Source: Mageeibacillus sp. UBA1255 (GTDB taxonomy: Bacteria > Bacillota > Clostridia > UBA1212 > UBA1255). From it: a DNA stretch of 34,321 nt. The stretch's first letter is position 1, and the number at the start of each line of letters is the position of its first letter. Made by a program: the position numbers and the translations under genes. The notes below the pieces were generated by a model, which had not been told where the DNA came from, did no database searches, and saw only the letters and a program-made list of their open reading frames with translations. Positions 1-8,341 of this stretch are shown here, in pieces. The stretch is taken from positions 1-34,321 of the forward strand of contig DBVV01000049.1 in the NCBI GenBank assembly GCA_002308795.1, in the 5' to 3' direction.

Positions 1-23
1 CACTCGGTTCGCCCATTTGCCAT
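1..23 (-). CDS. Possible 5' end of a gene cut by the window edge
   Basis: An ATG lies six bases after the ttcA-like stop codon, preceded at about 8 nt by AAGGGG, a plausible ribosome binding site placed within the end of ttcA. Only seven codons (MANGRTE) are inside the window, so no function can be given. A second in-frame-independent ATG sits at 14-16. If real, this would be the next gene of the same leftward operon. Confidence 0.35.
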
Positions 24-26
24 TTG

Positions 27-752
27 TCATACCCCTTTGTCCCATATCCCGCGCTTTACCGCTCCGAAAATATTCAGCCTGAGCATCTCGGTATCCATCG
101 GAAGCTCACGGAGGAGTTTCTTCATATTTGCACGCTCACTCGTCTTGTCCGAAGGACAGGGGTTAAACACCACCGGCACGGCGGCAAGTTTTTCGTACTG
201 TTTTATTAGCTTTTCGTCAACGTACAGGAACGGGCGGATCACGTGTACTCCGGCGCGCGCAAGATACGTGTCGGGTTCGAAGCAGAAGAAACGCCCTTCG
301 TAGAACAGGCTGAGCATCGCCGTTTCTATGATATCGTCCTTATGATGCGCGAGGGCAACGACGTTGGCCCCGATCCGCTTCGCCTCGTTATTGAGCGCGC
401 CGCGCCTGAGATTCGCACAGAGCGCACACGGATTCGGCTCTTTTCGCACGTCGAAAACGATCTCGGCGATCTGAGTATTGACGACGTGGAGAGGCACGTT
501 CAGGCCTCTGCAGAATTCTTCCATTGGAGACGGATCGACGCCTTTGAATCCGAGCGAGATATGCACTGCGTTCAGCTCGAACTTTTTCGGGTAGAAACGC
601 CTGAGCTGCGCGAGCACCGCGAGGAGCGTCAGACTGTCCTTTCCGCCCGAAAGACCGACGCAGACGTTGTCGCCTTCGCGAATGAGCTCGTACTCCTGGA
701 CGGCGCGGCGCGTGAGGCTGAGGAGCCGTTTCATAAGATCTTTATCTGTCAT
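27..752 (-). CDS. ttcA: TtcA-family tRNA 2-thiocytidine-type PP-loop ATPase
   Basis: A cytoplasmic PP-loop protein of 241 residues. The TtcA family adenylates cytidine 32 of certain tRNAs and replaces the oxygen with sulfur, using an Fe-S cluster. The PP-loop SGGKDS lies at residues 35-40. Paired cysteines C109 and C112 sit in a PCALCANLRRG motif, and a third cysteine is at C199, as expected for cluster ligands. I chose the ATG at 752 because GGGGTGA stands just upstream and the homologous region begins there; an ATG 14 codons earlier would extend further into the preceding gene. Even so it overlaps the glycosidase gene by 11 bp, implying translational coupling at the end of the AAA+/transglutaminase operon. 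The exact tRNA substrate is inferred; other members of this family modify other positions. Confidence 0.8.
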   Translation of the reverse strand: MTDKDLMKRLLSLTRRAVQEYELIREGDNVCVGLSGGKDSLTLLAVLAQLRRFYPKKFELNAVHISLGFKGVDPSPMEEFCRGLNVPLHVVNTQIAEIVFDVRKEPNPCALCANLRRGALNNEAKRIGANVVALAHHKDDIIETAMLSLFYEGRFFCFEPDTYLARAGVHVIRPFLYVDEKLIKQYEKLAAVPVVFNPCPSDKTSERANMKKLLRELPMDTEMLRLNIFGAVKRGIWDKGV

Positions 753-2280
753 TATTGTCACCCCGGAGTTCGTAAGTGAGCGTCCTGCCTGCAACGTGGA
801 TCTCGACGGTCACGGGCACGTCGCTTTCAAGCTCAAAAGCCGGGACCGTTTTATTGTCCGCTCGCGCATCACATATGAGCGTGAGGCTTCCTCCTTTGAA
901 CGGATAGCGCCTGATGCCGTGCCTTTCGGTGAGATTTACGTGCCAGATTATCTTGTTTTCGAGCGCTTTCGGCCGTATCCCGAACACGTATTCAAACAGC
1001 ACGGAGATTGGAGCGAGCCCGGTCCAGCCCACGAATTCATCTTTCGCGGGGTTCCCTCTGCCGCCTGTCTCGGGCGAATAATTTTCGAAAAGCGTGCCGG
1101 TCTCGATAAACGTGCGGACAACGTTTTTAAGGTAGTCGGTGGCAATTTCGAACGCGAGCGTTTCGCTTCCCTCCGCGCCGGAGTTTTCGAGCCCTTTCAG
1201 CACCATGTAATTCGTGGGTGCCCATACGGAACCAAGCCAGTAGCCGCCGTCAGCGCGGTAGTTCGGATCGTCCGCGGACAACGTTGGCACGCGGTTTGGG
1301 CGCTTGAATTCCGCCGGGTCGTCAAGGTGTGCTATGAACCGCGCTTTGCGTTCGTCGGGGACAATTCCTGCCAGCAGCGTCCAGTACGCTCCGACCGTCT
1401 TGACGCCGCTAAGCGATCCGTCGCGGCGCCTGTCAAAATAAAACGCCTTATCTTCGCTCCACATTGTCCGGTTAATGACGTCCTTCAGAAACTCCGCCTC
1501 GTCCTCGAGCTCTTTCGCCTCGCCGGACCTGCCGAGCTTTCGCGCGATCATTGTCAATATCCTGCACGACAGATATTGCTGCGCGCACGTATCTATCCAG
1601 CTCATAAACGCATGCGACGAGCCAGGATCGTACCCTGCCACGCCGCGCGGCTGATTGTCCATACCGCACGCAAGGCCGCAGCTCCAGTACGTCCCGTCCT
1701 GCCAAGAACGGTGTAGCCTCAACCACCTGTGATATGCCATCAGCGGATCGAATATATCTTTGAGGCGCGTATCGTCCCCCGTCGTCTGGTAGTATTCCCA
1801 CTCCGCCCAGGGCAGCACGTTCGGGCCCGTCGACGCAGGATCGTCGCGCGAAAACTGCTCCCGCCCGTCCTGTTCGTTTATCTCGCGGCTAATGAATCCG
1901 TCGCGGTGCTGGTGCGAATAAAAGTTGTCAAGCGTCTGCTGGAAATTGAACGCTTTGATGCCGTATTTTCCGAACATTACGATGAACGACGAATCCCACA
2001 TAAACAGAAATCCGTTGAACGCGGTGTCAATGAAGTCTGACACGAATCCGGCTTCTTTTTTTGCCTTGCGCAGGTTCCTGAACGCTATCTCCCACGCCTT
2101 ATCGTACGTCCGAAGCACATCGTCATGCCCTTCCCATACTGGCTCAGGCAGCAGCTCATTCGCATCCTTGTAAAGAGGCAGCGGGCTGTCGGAAGGCTCT
2201 TTTGAGGGGTATTTATTTTTAGCGGCGTACGGGTCAGTTACGTAAAAAAGATTGCCGTTTTGCGTGAATTTATCGTGCAT
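742..2280 (-). CDS. GH63/MGH1-like (alpha/alpha)6-barrel glycoside hydrolase
   Basis: A 512-residue protein without a signal peptide, so probably cytoplasmic. The sequence has the hallmarks of the GH63/mannosylglycerate-hydrolase-like (trehalase-related) clan: WDSSF at residues 95-99, a general-acid region GMDNQPRG with D208, and a C-terminal base region with NYSPETG (400-406) followed by GWTGLAP (418-424). Known relatives hydrolyse alpha-glucosides, alpha-mannosides or glucosyl/mannosylglycerate; the substrate here cannot be read from sequence. The start has an AGAGGT site and overlaps the stop of the transglutaminase gene by 11 bp. That places a sugar hydrolase in the same translationally coupled operon as the AAA+ cluster, although a role in the same process is not shown. 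Confidence 0.8.
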   Translation of the reverse strand: MHDKFTQNGNLFYVTDPYAAKNKYPSKEPSDSPLPLYKDANELLPEPVWEGHDDVLRTYDKAWEIAFRNLRKAKKEAGFVSDFIDTAFNGFLFMWDSSFIVMFGKYGIKAFNFQQTLDNFYSHQHRDGFISREINEQDGREQFSRDDPASTGPNVLPWAEWEYYQTTGDDTRLKDIFDPLMAYHRWLRLHRSWQDGTYWSCGLACGMDNQPRGVAGYDPGSSHAFMSWIDTCAQQYLSCRILTMIARKLGRSGEAKELEDEAEFLKDVINRTMWSEDKAFYFDRRRDGSLSGVKTVGAYWTLLAGIVPDERKARFIAHLDDPAEFKRPNRVPTLSADDPNYRADGGYWLGSVWAPTNYMVLKGLENSGAEGSETLAFEIATDYLKNVVRTFIETGTLFENYSPETGGRGNPAKDEFVGWTGLAPISVLFEYVFGIRPKALENKIIWHVNLTERHGIRRYPFKGGSLTLICDARADNKTVPAFELESDVPVTVEIHVAGRTLTYELRGDNNDR

Positions 2281-5200
2281 ATTCTACCTCTTTTCTCTTT
2301 TTATGCATAGTGCGCAGCAGCAGGAAGATCACGGCCCCGAACAATGCGCTGCCTGCAGCTGTACCTGCCGTCAGGAGCGGCACGTTCAAATTATTATCTG
2401 CTTTCTTTACCGAAACGGGAACGGAAAGAGCAGCCTCGCCGAATTCATTGACGCCGTCGCCGTTGAGGTCAACCGGAATGATCCGTACGTCAATTACGTC
2501 GCTTCCAGGATTAACACCCAACAGTTTGCCGCCGGACAATTCTGCGTTTCCGCGGTGAACGGGCGAGAGCCGGTACTCGGCAGGTACGTTGTCAACATTT
2601 TCCACCCACTGTTTCCCGGATATGTCCGTCCAGCTGTCAACGTCTACGTACAGTTTTTCCGCATCCTCTTTTAGCACGTACTTTCCTTCGGCCACGGTCA
2701 GAAGCGCCGGATAGAAGTCGATCAGATATTCGTTTGTCACGTCGGTCCCGTCTTCGTCGATTATCCTTAACTTTTTAAAACTGTTCATCGAACTTCCCAC
2801 GTAAAGCTGGCTGCCGGTGGCCTGATAATCTATCCTGTGCCCCGGTTTCAGGCATCCGGACAATATTATGTATCCGTCCTTTGTCAGGTATTCCGCGTCA
2901 AATTCCTTCCGTGCGCTCAGTGCGCTTATCTCAAGATACGTGTACGTCCTGCCGTTCTCGCCCCTTACCGTGACCGGAGCATCAGACATTAAGGCGCCTT
3001 CAAGCTTTTCAGCATCAGCAGGAGCGTCATTAACGCGCACGTTCCTGAACGCCTCGATCTTTACGGTCTTCCTTACGGTCGCTTCCTCGATGTTGATCTG
3101 ATTCGAATTGTTTCCGAAATCGTAATCGGAGTACAGTATATACTCACCTGCCGATGCGCAGACTACGTATCCGGATCCGTCTGGCTGTATCCCCTGCAGT
3201 AATTCGAGCACTGACCGGTCCATCATATCAGTGTGTGTCAATGCCGCCAGTTCCTCGCTGCTGATCTTTAGCAGTTCATCTTCGCTTATGGTTTCCCCGA
3301 CATATAGGACTAAAGAATCCAGGTAATAATTTGCGGGCTCAATGATCAGTTCGAACGGTTCTGTTTCGATAACGTACTGATCCGTAACGTCATTGCCTTC
3401 GCTGTCAGTCACTGTTACATCTTCCGGCATAGAGGACAATGATCCGGAAAACAGTATTTTCTTTGATGACGCCGAAACGGTATGCCCCGGTTTCAGCAAT
3501 TCCGGATTCCTCACGACGGTCTTTTCTGAGAAAAGAGGTTCTCCGTCATATTTTTTAGATCTGCTTTCCATCGTGACATAAAGGACGTTGTAGGTGATGA
3601 TCTGCTCGGGATCAGGAGTAACGAATGACGGATCTCCGCCCGGATTACCCGGAACGCCGTTTTCGCCTGATGCCGGAGGTGTGACTTCAACGGGCACCCA
3701 CCCCACGCCATTTACGTACACCTCGACCCACGCGTGGGCGTTAGCGCCGGTATAACTGTTTCCGAATTGAGTATCCGTAGCGTTAACCAAGAAGCCTGTA
3801 GTGTATCTGGCGGGTATACCCATTGCTCTGTAGGCAACCGTCGCAGCCGAAGCAAAGTGAGTACAGATGCCTTCTTTCGATTCAGTAAGGAAATATATCA
3901 CCGGATCCTCACCATCCGGAATCGGTTCAAATCTCAAATTGTATTTTGCCGAGGATCTGATAAAATCCGCGACCTTCTCGATGATATCAGGTGAATTCCG
4001 CTCATACAATATTCCTGCGTCTGCAAGTATTTCACGCATTCTGCTTGCCGTGTCATCCGGCAGGATCTGGTATATGCTCGCCAGATTATCATATTCGCCG
4101 TAGTAAGATTTTTTCAGACCGGCAAGCACGGTCGTGCTGAGTCCTGTGATCTGGTTGTAAGCGCATTCATCGCGGTATTCTCCCGGAATAAAACCATCTA
4201 AGGATATCTCATCGCTGCCCCCGGCAGGGATCCCGTATGCAAAATAAGGAACAGGCGTTATCCCGTCTTTCATAAGATCCTTCACCGTAACTTCATTGAC
4301 CGGCCTGAAACCATTCCGGATAAGTGTAAAGTGAAGGAAGTTTACGGGGTCGTTTCCTTCGGCTCCGGAATTGAACAAACTCATCTGTGCAGGCTCTCCC
4401 CAGGAAGTATATTCGTATTGCCAGTAGCTTTTCAACCTTAGGTATATCTGCCCGCTGCGCCTGCTCCGGACGATGCCTAAAACCGTTTTATCATCCGGCG
4501 CAAAACCCTCTAACGGTATCTCCGGAGAAAGCACAGCGGAAGCGGGCTCGCTATGATCATCATTATCGACATCGATCCCGTGGCTCTCCCGCTTTTGTCT
4601 TAGCAGCTCTTCTTCATCAATGTCAAATACGATGTCTATATTATAGTCATTTGTTCTTTCAGTTATGTCGTTCCAGTTCGTGATCTTCACATCGACGAGC
4701 TCCGGCAGCTGCTTTATCTTGACCGTATCGGGTATCGTAGAATTGATGATCTCATAATGATCCTCTCCGGCAATACTACCTTTAATGACCTTAGCGGTCG
4801 CCCAGTATTCCGGCCTGTGCCCGCGGTGGAAAAAACCGATCTCGATCGTGACGTTGCGTTTTTCAACTTTGATGGTTCCGTATTCGTGGGTGATATTATA
4901 GCTGTCGTGGACGTTGTCCCCGGACGGACCGTAGATCACTTCCGAAAACGTGTTTTTGAACTCGCCCGAATGAACGATGCGCGCGAAATTCCTATAAAAA
5001 ATAGTGTCGCCTTCGGCAAGCGTTCCTTCGGTTATATTCACTTCTCTGAAATCGTGGTACTCCGCATCGTACACGAACGGTTCTCCGTCCTGGCTTCTGA
5101 GTGTAATGCTGCGCTTTTCTATTGTTATGACCCCGGTATCATACGTGATAACATAATGGCCTTCTGTTACTTCCCTGCCTTCAACGGTATCATATATCAG

Positions 5201-6295
5201 CACTTCAGGTTTATTTGCGAACGTCCCGGCAGTGACTTTTTCAGGCGGAATGAAAGTGATCTCGTCCCCGTCCAGCAGTTCGCCTTTTTTAATTGCAAAG
5301 CCGTATTCGTCCGTGCCGAACGGTTTTCCGTCGTATAGTTTGTTTGCGCTTTTTGAAGAAATAAGCAGCTCGATCTTATTGACCGTCAGCTTTCCAAACT
5401 CCTTCACAATTTCGTACCTGTCGGTCACGTCATATCCGTCCCGAAGGACATTGACGCTGAACACATTGTCGTAAGTTCCGGGCTCGACCGGTTTTTCGCC
5501 GTCAAACGTGACAATGATCTCGTCGCCTGGTGCAGGTCCTTTTTCGCTTATTTCGAACACGTCTGATCCGGCAGGCCCGCGGTCAAATATTTTTTCTGCG
5601 TCTCCGGAGCGTATCGTTACCGGACGTTTGGTGATCTCCCACCGTGCCCCCGAGAGCGTCAGCAGATACGAATCCGTAACGTCCTCGCCTGCCGCATTGA
5701 CGACCGTCAATGCACAGATACGCACTTCTCTATCACCTGGCAGAGCGTCATAATCAAATTCGATCCGGCTGATATTATCACCCGGGGCAAGATTTTCAGT
5801 ACGTATCGCGCCTGCCGCGAAAATTTGTTCGAAAGACGGATCGTCGCCGTATGCGAACGTGATCGGCATGAGCGATACAGCCGCGGATCGTTTTTCGATA
5901 CTGATATTTATTTCCTGAGTGCGTTTTATGCCGAACGGATTTACGGTCTTTGCTTCTAACTTATAATTACCCGCTTTCAGCGGTATAGCAGACGGATCCG
6001 GTACAGGTATGGCCGCGGCGTTTTCACTCCCGGAATTCTCAGTGACAGAGTAACTGACCCTGCTCAGAAACGCATTCGTTCCGGCGCTGTGAATATCGCC
6101 GTAGACACCTCCGCCGCCGGACAATTTTCGCAGATATGTGCCTGAGAAATACATGATCGCCGCCGCAGCGGCCACCGTAAAAGCAACGAAAACAACTATG
6201 TGGACAATATGTTTTTTCAGCCATTTTTTTGCCGCATTCTGTCTTCTTACGCGCTTTTCGATTTTCTTTACGTACTCGTCATACATCCCGTTCAC
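2270..6295 (-). CDS. Membrane-tethered transglutaminase-domain protein with Ig-like (YDG/MBG-type) repeats
   Basis: A 1341-residue protein with a basic N-terminus, a first membrane helix at about 29-50, a very large exported region and a second helix at about 1305-1328 followed by HKKRK. Both ends therefore point into the cytoplasm. The exported region holds about six to seven repeated beta modules, each with a DVTDxY-like strand and a following GxLxVxKR-like strand (near 205-225, 289-308, 376-394, 462-480, 969-988 and 1184-1203). They resemble YDG/MBG or bacterial Ig-like repeats. Between them sits a transglutaminase-like core with C811 (GICTHFAS), H854 (ANAHAW) and E870 (VPVEVTPP, where many members have Asp). 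Such domains cleave or crosslink peptide bonds, often in envelope proteins. It overlaps the upstream membrane-protein gene by 4 bp. Substrate unknown. Confidence 0.85.
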   Translation of the reverse strand: MNGMYDEYVKKIEKRVRRQNAAKKWLKKHIVHIVVFVAFTVAAAAAIMYFSGTYLRKLSGGGGVYGDIHSAGTNAFLSRVSYSVTENSGSENAAAIPVPDPSAIPLKAGNYKLEAKTVNPFGIKRTQEINISIEKRSAAVSLMPITFAYGDDPSFEQIFAAGAIRTENLAPGDNISRIEFDYDALPGDREVRICALTVVNAAGEDVTDSYLLTLSGARWEITKRPVTIRSGDAEKIFDRGPAGSDVFEISEKGPAPGDEIIVTFDGEKPVEPGTYDNVFSVNVLRDGYDVTDRYEIVKEFGKLTVNKIELLISSKSANKLYDGKPFGTDEYGFAIKKGELLDGDEITFIPPEKVTAGTFANKPEVLIYDTVEGREVTEGHYVITYDTGVITIEKRSITLRSQDGEPFVYDAEYHDFREVNITEGTLAEGDTIFYRNFARIVHSGEFKNTFSEVIYGPSGDNVHDSYNITHEYGTIKVEKRNVTIEIGFFHRGHRPEYWATAKVIKGSIAGEDHYEIINSTIPDTVKIKQLPELVDVKITNWNDITERTNDYNIDIVFDIDEEELLRQKRESHGIDVDNDDHSEPASAVLSPEIPLEGFAPDDKTVLGIVRSRRSGQIYLRLKSYWQYEYTSWGEPAQMSLFNSGAEGNDPVNFLHFTLIRNGFRPVNEVTVKDLMKDGITPVPYFAYGIPAGGSDEISLDGFIPGEYRDECAYNQITGLSTTVLAGLKKSYYGEYDNLASIYQILPDDTASRMREILADAGILYERNSPDIIEKVADFIRSSAKYNLRFEPIPDGEDPVIYFLTESKEGICTHFASAATVAYRAMGIPARYTTGFLVNATDTQFGNSYTGANAHAWVEVYVNGVGWVPVEVTPPASGENGVPGNPGGDPSFVTPDPEQIITYNVLYVTMESRSKKYDGEPLFSEKTVVRNPELLKPGHTVSASSKKILFSGSLSSMPEDVTVTDSEGNDVTDQYVIETEPFELIIEPANYYLDSLVLYVGETISEDELLKISSEELAALTHTDMMDRSVLELLQGIQPDGSGYVVCASAGEYILYSDYDFGNNSNQINIEEATVRKTVKIEAFRNVRVNDAPADAEKLEGALMSDAPVTVRGENGRTYTYLEISALSARKEFDAEYLTKDGYIILSGCLKPGHRIDYQATGSQLYVGSSMNSFKKLRIIDEDGTDVTNEYLIDFYPALLTVAEGKYVLKEDAEKLYVDVDSWTDISGKQWVENVDNVPAEYRLSPVHRGNAELSGGKLLGVNPGSDVIDVRIIPVDLNGDGVNEFGEAALSVPVSVKKADNNLNVPLLTAGTAAGSALFGAVIFLLLRTMHKKRKEVEYAR

Positions 6296-6945
6296 CCCGC
6301 AAAATGCTCCGAATGCGGCTTATGCATGACCGGTACCGCCGAAGAAGGTGCTATATCATCTCTGCCGGACGAGGGAGAAACGATCATATTAGCGCGTCTG
6401 CCCTTATAGTCTTCCCATTCTATATAAAATTTAGCATCTTCTGTCTCTTGGGGCACGTCGATCCGGGCGGATGTGCTCAGTTCGCCTATACCGTCTCCGT
6501 AAGACACGAGCGTTGAGTAAAGAATATAATCTTCTGAAAGTATATATTGACCAACGCACCTGCCTTTGCGGTCATATAATATGCAGGAGGCCTTTCGGAC
6601 CTTAATTACTGTATTGCCCTGGTTCATAGCTATGAGCCGGACGTATGCGCTGCCATCGTCGACTTTTCTGAATTCTGAGTTTATGACGCTTAAAACTGCC
6701 TCGCTTCCTTCATCGATAGGCTCAAATTTAAATATTTCTTCCGGCTCGGGAGGTTCAGAAAACGCTGTTTCGGAGGTATTGGATGTTCTTTCTCTGCTTT
6801 CCCTGAGTATCCCTGCGCGGGCGCAGGCGAACAGCACGGCGGCAATCACAGCCGCTGCGGTTATAAATCCCGCCAGGGCAAGTATGAGAGATCTCATCCT
6901 CGCTTTTTCTTCTTCGGCGGTCAATTTATTCCGTTCGTCTTCCAT
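6292..6945 (-). CDS. Single-pass membrane protein with small exported beta domain
   Basis: A 217-residue protein with an acidic cytoplasmic tail, one membrane helix at about 19-43, a Ser/Thr/Pro/Glu-rich linker (about 50-75) and an exported domain at about 80-190. A segment reading ASCILYDRKGRCVGQY resembles FxLYD-type beta-sandwich domains, but I cannot confirm this. It begins one base after the stop of the AAA+ gene upstream and ends in a 4-bp ATGA overlap with the transglutaminase gene, so the three should be made together. It may be a partner or adaptor between the ATPase and the exported transglutaminase; that is inference from position. Confidence 0.7.
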   Translation of the reverse strand: MEDERNKLTAEEEKARMRSLILALAGFITAAAVIAAVLFACARAGILRESRERTSNTSETAFSEPPEPEEIFKFEPIDEGSEAVLSVINSEFRKVDDGSAYVRLIAMNQGNTVIKVRKASCILYDRKGRCVGQYILSEDYILYSTLVSYGDGIGELSTSARIDVPQETEDAKFYIEWEDYKGRRANMIVSPSSGRDDIAPSSAVPVMHKPHSEHFAG

Positions 6946-6946
6946 A

Positions 6947-8341
6947 TTATCGTTCTCCTGAAATTATTCTGTCTAAATACGCTTCGCACTCCGGGAGCTT
7001 TCCCGGTCCGAACAGCGTGCGGAGTTCTATGCGTATACCTTCGGCCTCGCGTCTGCATATCACGGGGTTAAGTCCTTCCATCTTGCGCAGTATCTTGTGA
7101 CAGATCACCGTGTCTGCAGCCTGATCTTCGTCTCCGCCCGCGGCAATATAGACCGGTACGAATTTTTCGAGCTGGCGCATAGTGCGGTTACCGAACGAAA
7201 ATCCAACACGCTCAGAAAGATATTTGTCTGCGGCAAACAGGCGATCTCGCAGCTGTTCTGAAAGCGGATAGTCGGCAACCGCTTTTTCGAAAAGCACCTG
7301 AAGCTCGGCTGCGGTGATCGACGACGGCCCGGAGGATGCGGCCGGAAACGGATTTGCGCGGCTGTTCAGATCGATCACGAACGCGCGGTCGTATACTTTG
7401 TCTGATATTGCCAGCGTCGAATCGTCGTTGTTCGCCGTCCCCGCAAACCAGACGTTGTCCGGGAGCAGTAATGTTCCGCCCTCAAACAATTCCGGATCGG
7501 ACGGGCGGCTGTCGGAAGTCACCCGTATCCGGCGCGACGTGCGGTCAGGAAGTTCGAGCAGTGATAAAAATTCCGCGAAGTAGTATTCGACGCGTGCGAT
7601 ATTCATCTCGTCCAGTACGATCACGTATATTTTCCCGTCGTAGTTTGCGCGGTAAAGCTGCGTGAGCATTTCCGTTTCGGTGTACGAATCGGTGAATTCG
7701 TTGTAGTAGCCCAGCAGATCGCTCCGGTCTTTCCATGAAGGCTGCACAGGCATTACCACCGCAGGGTTGTTTACATATTTGCCGAAAGCGTACGGCAGCG
7801 ACGTTTTTCCGGTACCGGAAATGCCCTGGAGTATGGTGAGCCTTGACGCTGCCATCGCCGCTACGTATGTACGGATCACAGAGCGGTCGTAAAACAGCCC
7901 CAGCTGCCCTGCAGCGAAGTTTCTGAATCCTTCCGTGAATTCTTCCAGTGTTATATTAAAGGGCGTTTCCGGGGCTCCGGGGCGTGTTTTTGAAGATCTG
8001 TCGTTTTCCTTTCCTTTTTCCGTCTCCTGCCGGTCGATCGATGCGAGCCTCGTAAAGCGGGTCTTGCGGTTTTCTTTTTTCTCTGCGCGGGCTGTCAGTT
8101 CTATTTTTATGACTGATATAAGCAGCACAGCAGCGAGCAGCGCGGAGGATGCCGCGAGGACGATCATGATTACCGCGGTGACGATGGCAGCGTTCTCGGG
8201 CATCATCAGAGTTATGTTCCAGCCTTCGGGAGCGCTGGCGTTGTCGTGTCCGGCGATGCTTAAGCAAAACAGTGTTCCAACGGCCAGGACGAACATGGCC
8301 GCGATGACAAGTATTACGCTGCGTATAACGGCTTTTTTCAT
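6947..8341 (-). CDS. Membrane-anchored McrB-like AAA+ ATPase (two N-terminal helices)
   Basis: A 464-residue protein. Two predicted membrane helices lie at about 7-30 and 50-80, separated by a roughly 20-residue outside loop, so the AAA+ module faces the cytoplasm. The module shows Walker A GISGTGKTS (173-181), Walker B IVLDEMN (241-247), a sensor-1-like GTANNDDS (301-308) and a probable arginine finger in DKVYDRA (R319). DEMNIARVEYYFAEFLSLLE is typical of the McrB/AAA_5 (dynein-related) clade. The McrB GTPase signature MNTAD is replaced by ANNDD, so ATP use is a guess from the fold. It overlaps the DUF2357 gene by 4 bp and is a paralogue of the ATPase at 9961-11217. Likely a hexameric remodelling motor fixed to the membrane; target unknown. 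Confidence 0.85.
   Translation of the reverse strand: MKKAVIRSVILVIAAMFVLAVGTLFCLSIAGHDNASAPEGWNITLMMPENAAIVTAVIMIVLAASSALLAAVLLISVIKIELTARAEKKENRKTRFTRLASIDRQETEKGKENDRSSKTRPGAPETPFNITLEEFTEGFRNFAAGQLGLFYDRSVIRTYVAAMAASRLTILQGISGTGKTSLPYAFGKYVNNPAVVMPVQPSWKDRSDLLGYYNEFTDSYTETEMLTQLYRANYDGKIYVIVLDEMNIARVEYYFAEFLSLLELPDRTSRRIRVTSDSRPSDPELFEGGTLLLPDNVWFAGTANNDDSTLAISDKVYDRAFVIDLNSRANPFPAASSGPSSITAAELQVLFEKAVADYPLSEQLRDRLFAADKYLSERVGFSFGNRTMRQLEKFVPVYIAAGGDEDQAADTVICHKILRKMEGLNPVICRREAEGIRIELRTLFGPGKLPECEAYLDRIISGER

Noticed and set aside
243..1716. Two long overlapping plus-strand frames
   Set aside because: They lie antisense to the TtcA-like and GH63-like genes, have no ribosome binding sites and their translations are arginine-rich shadows.
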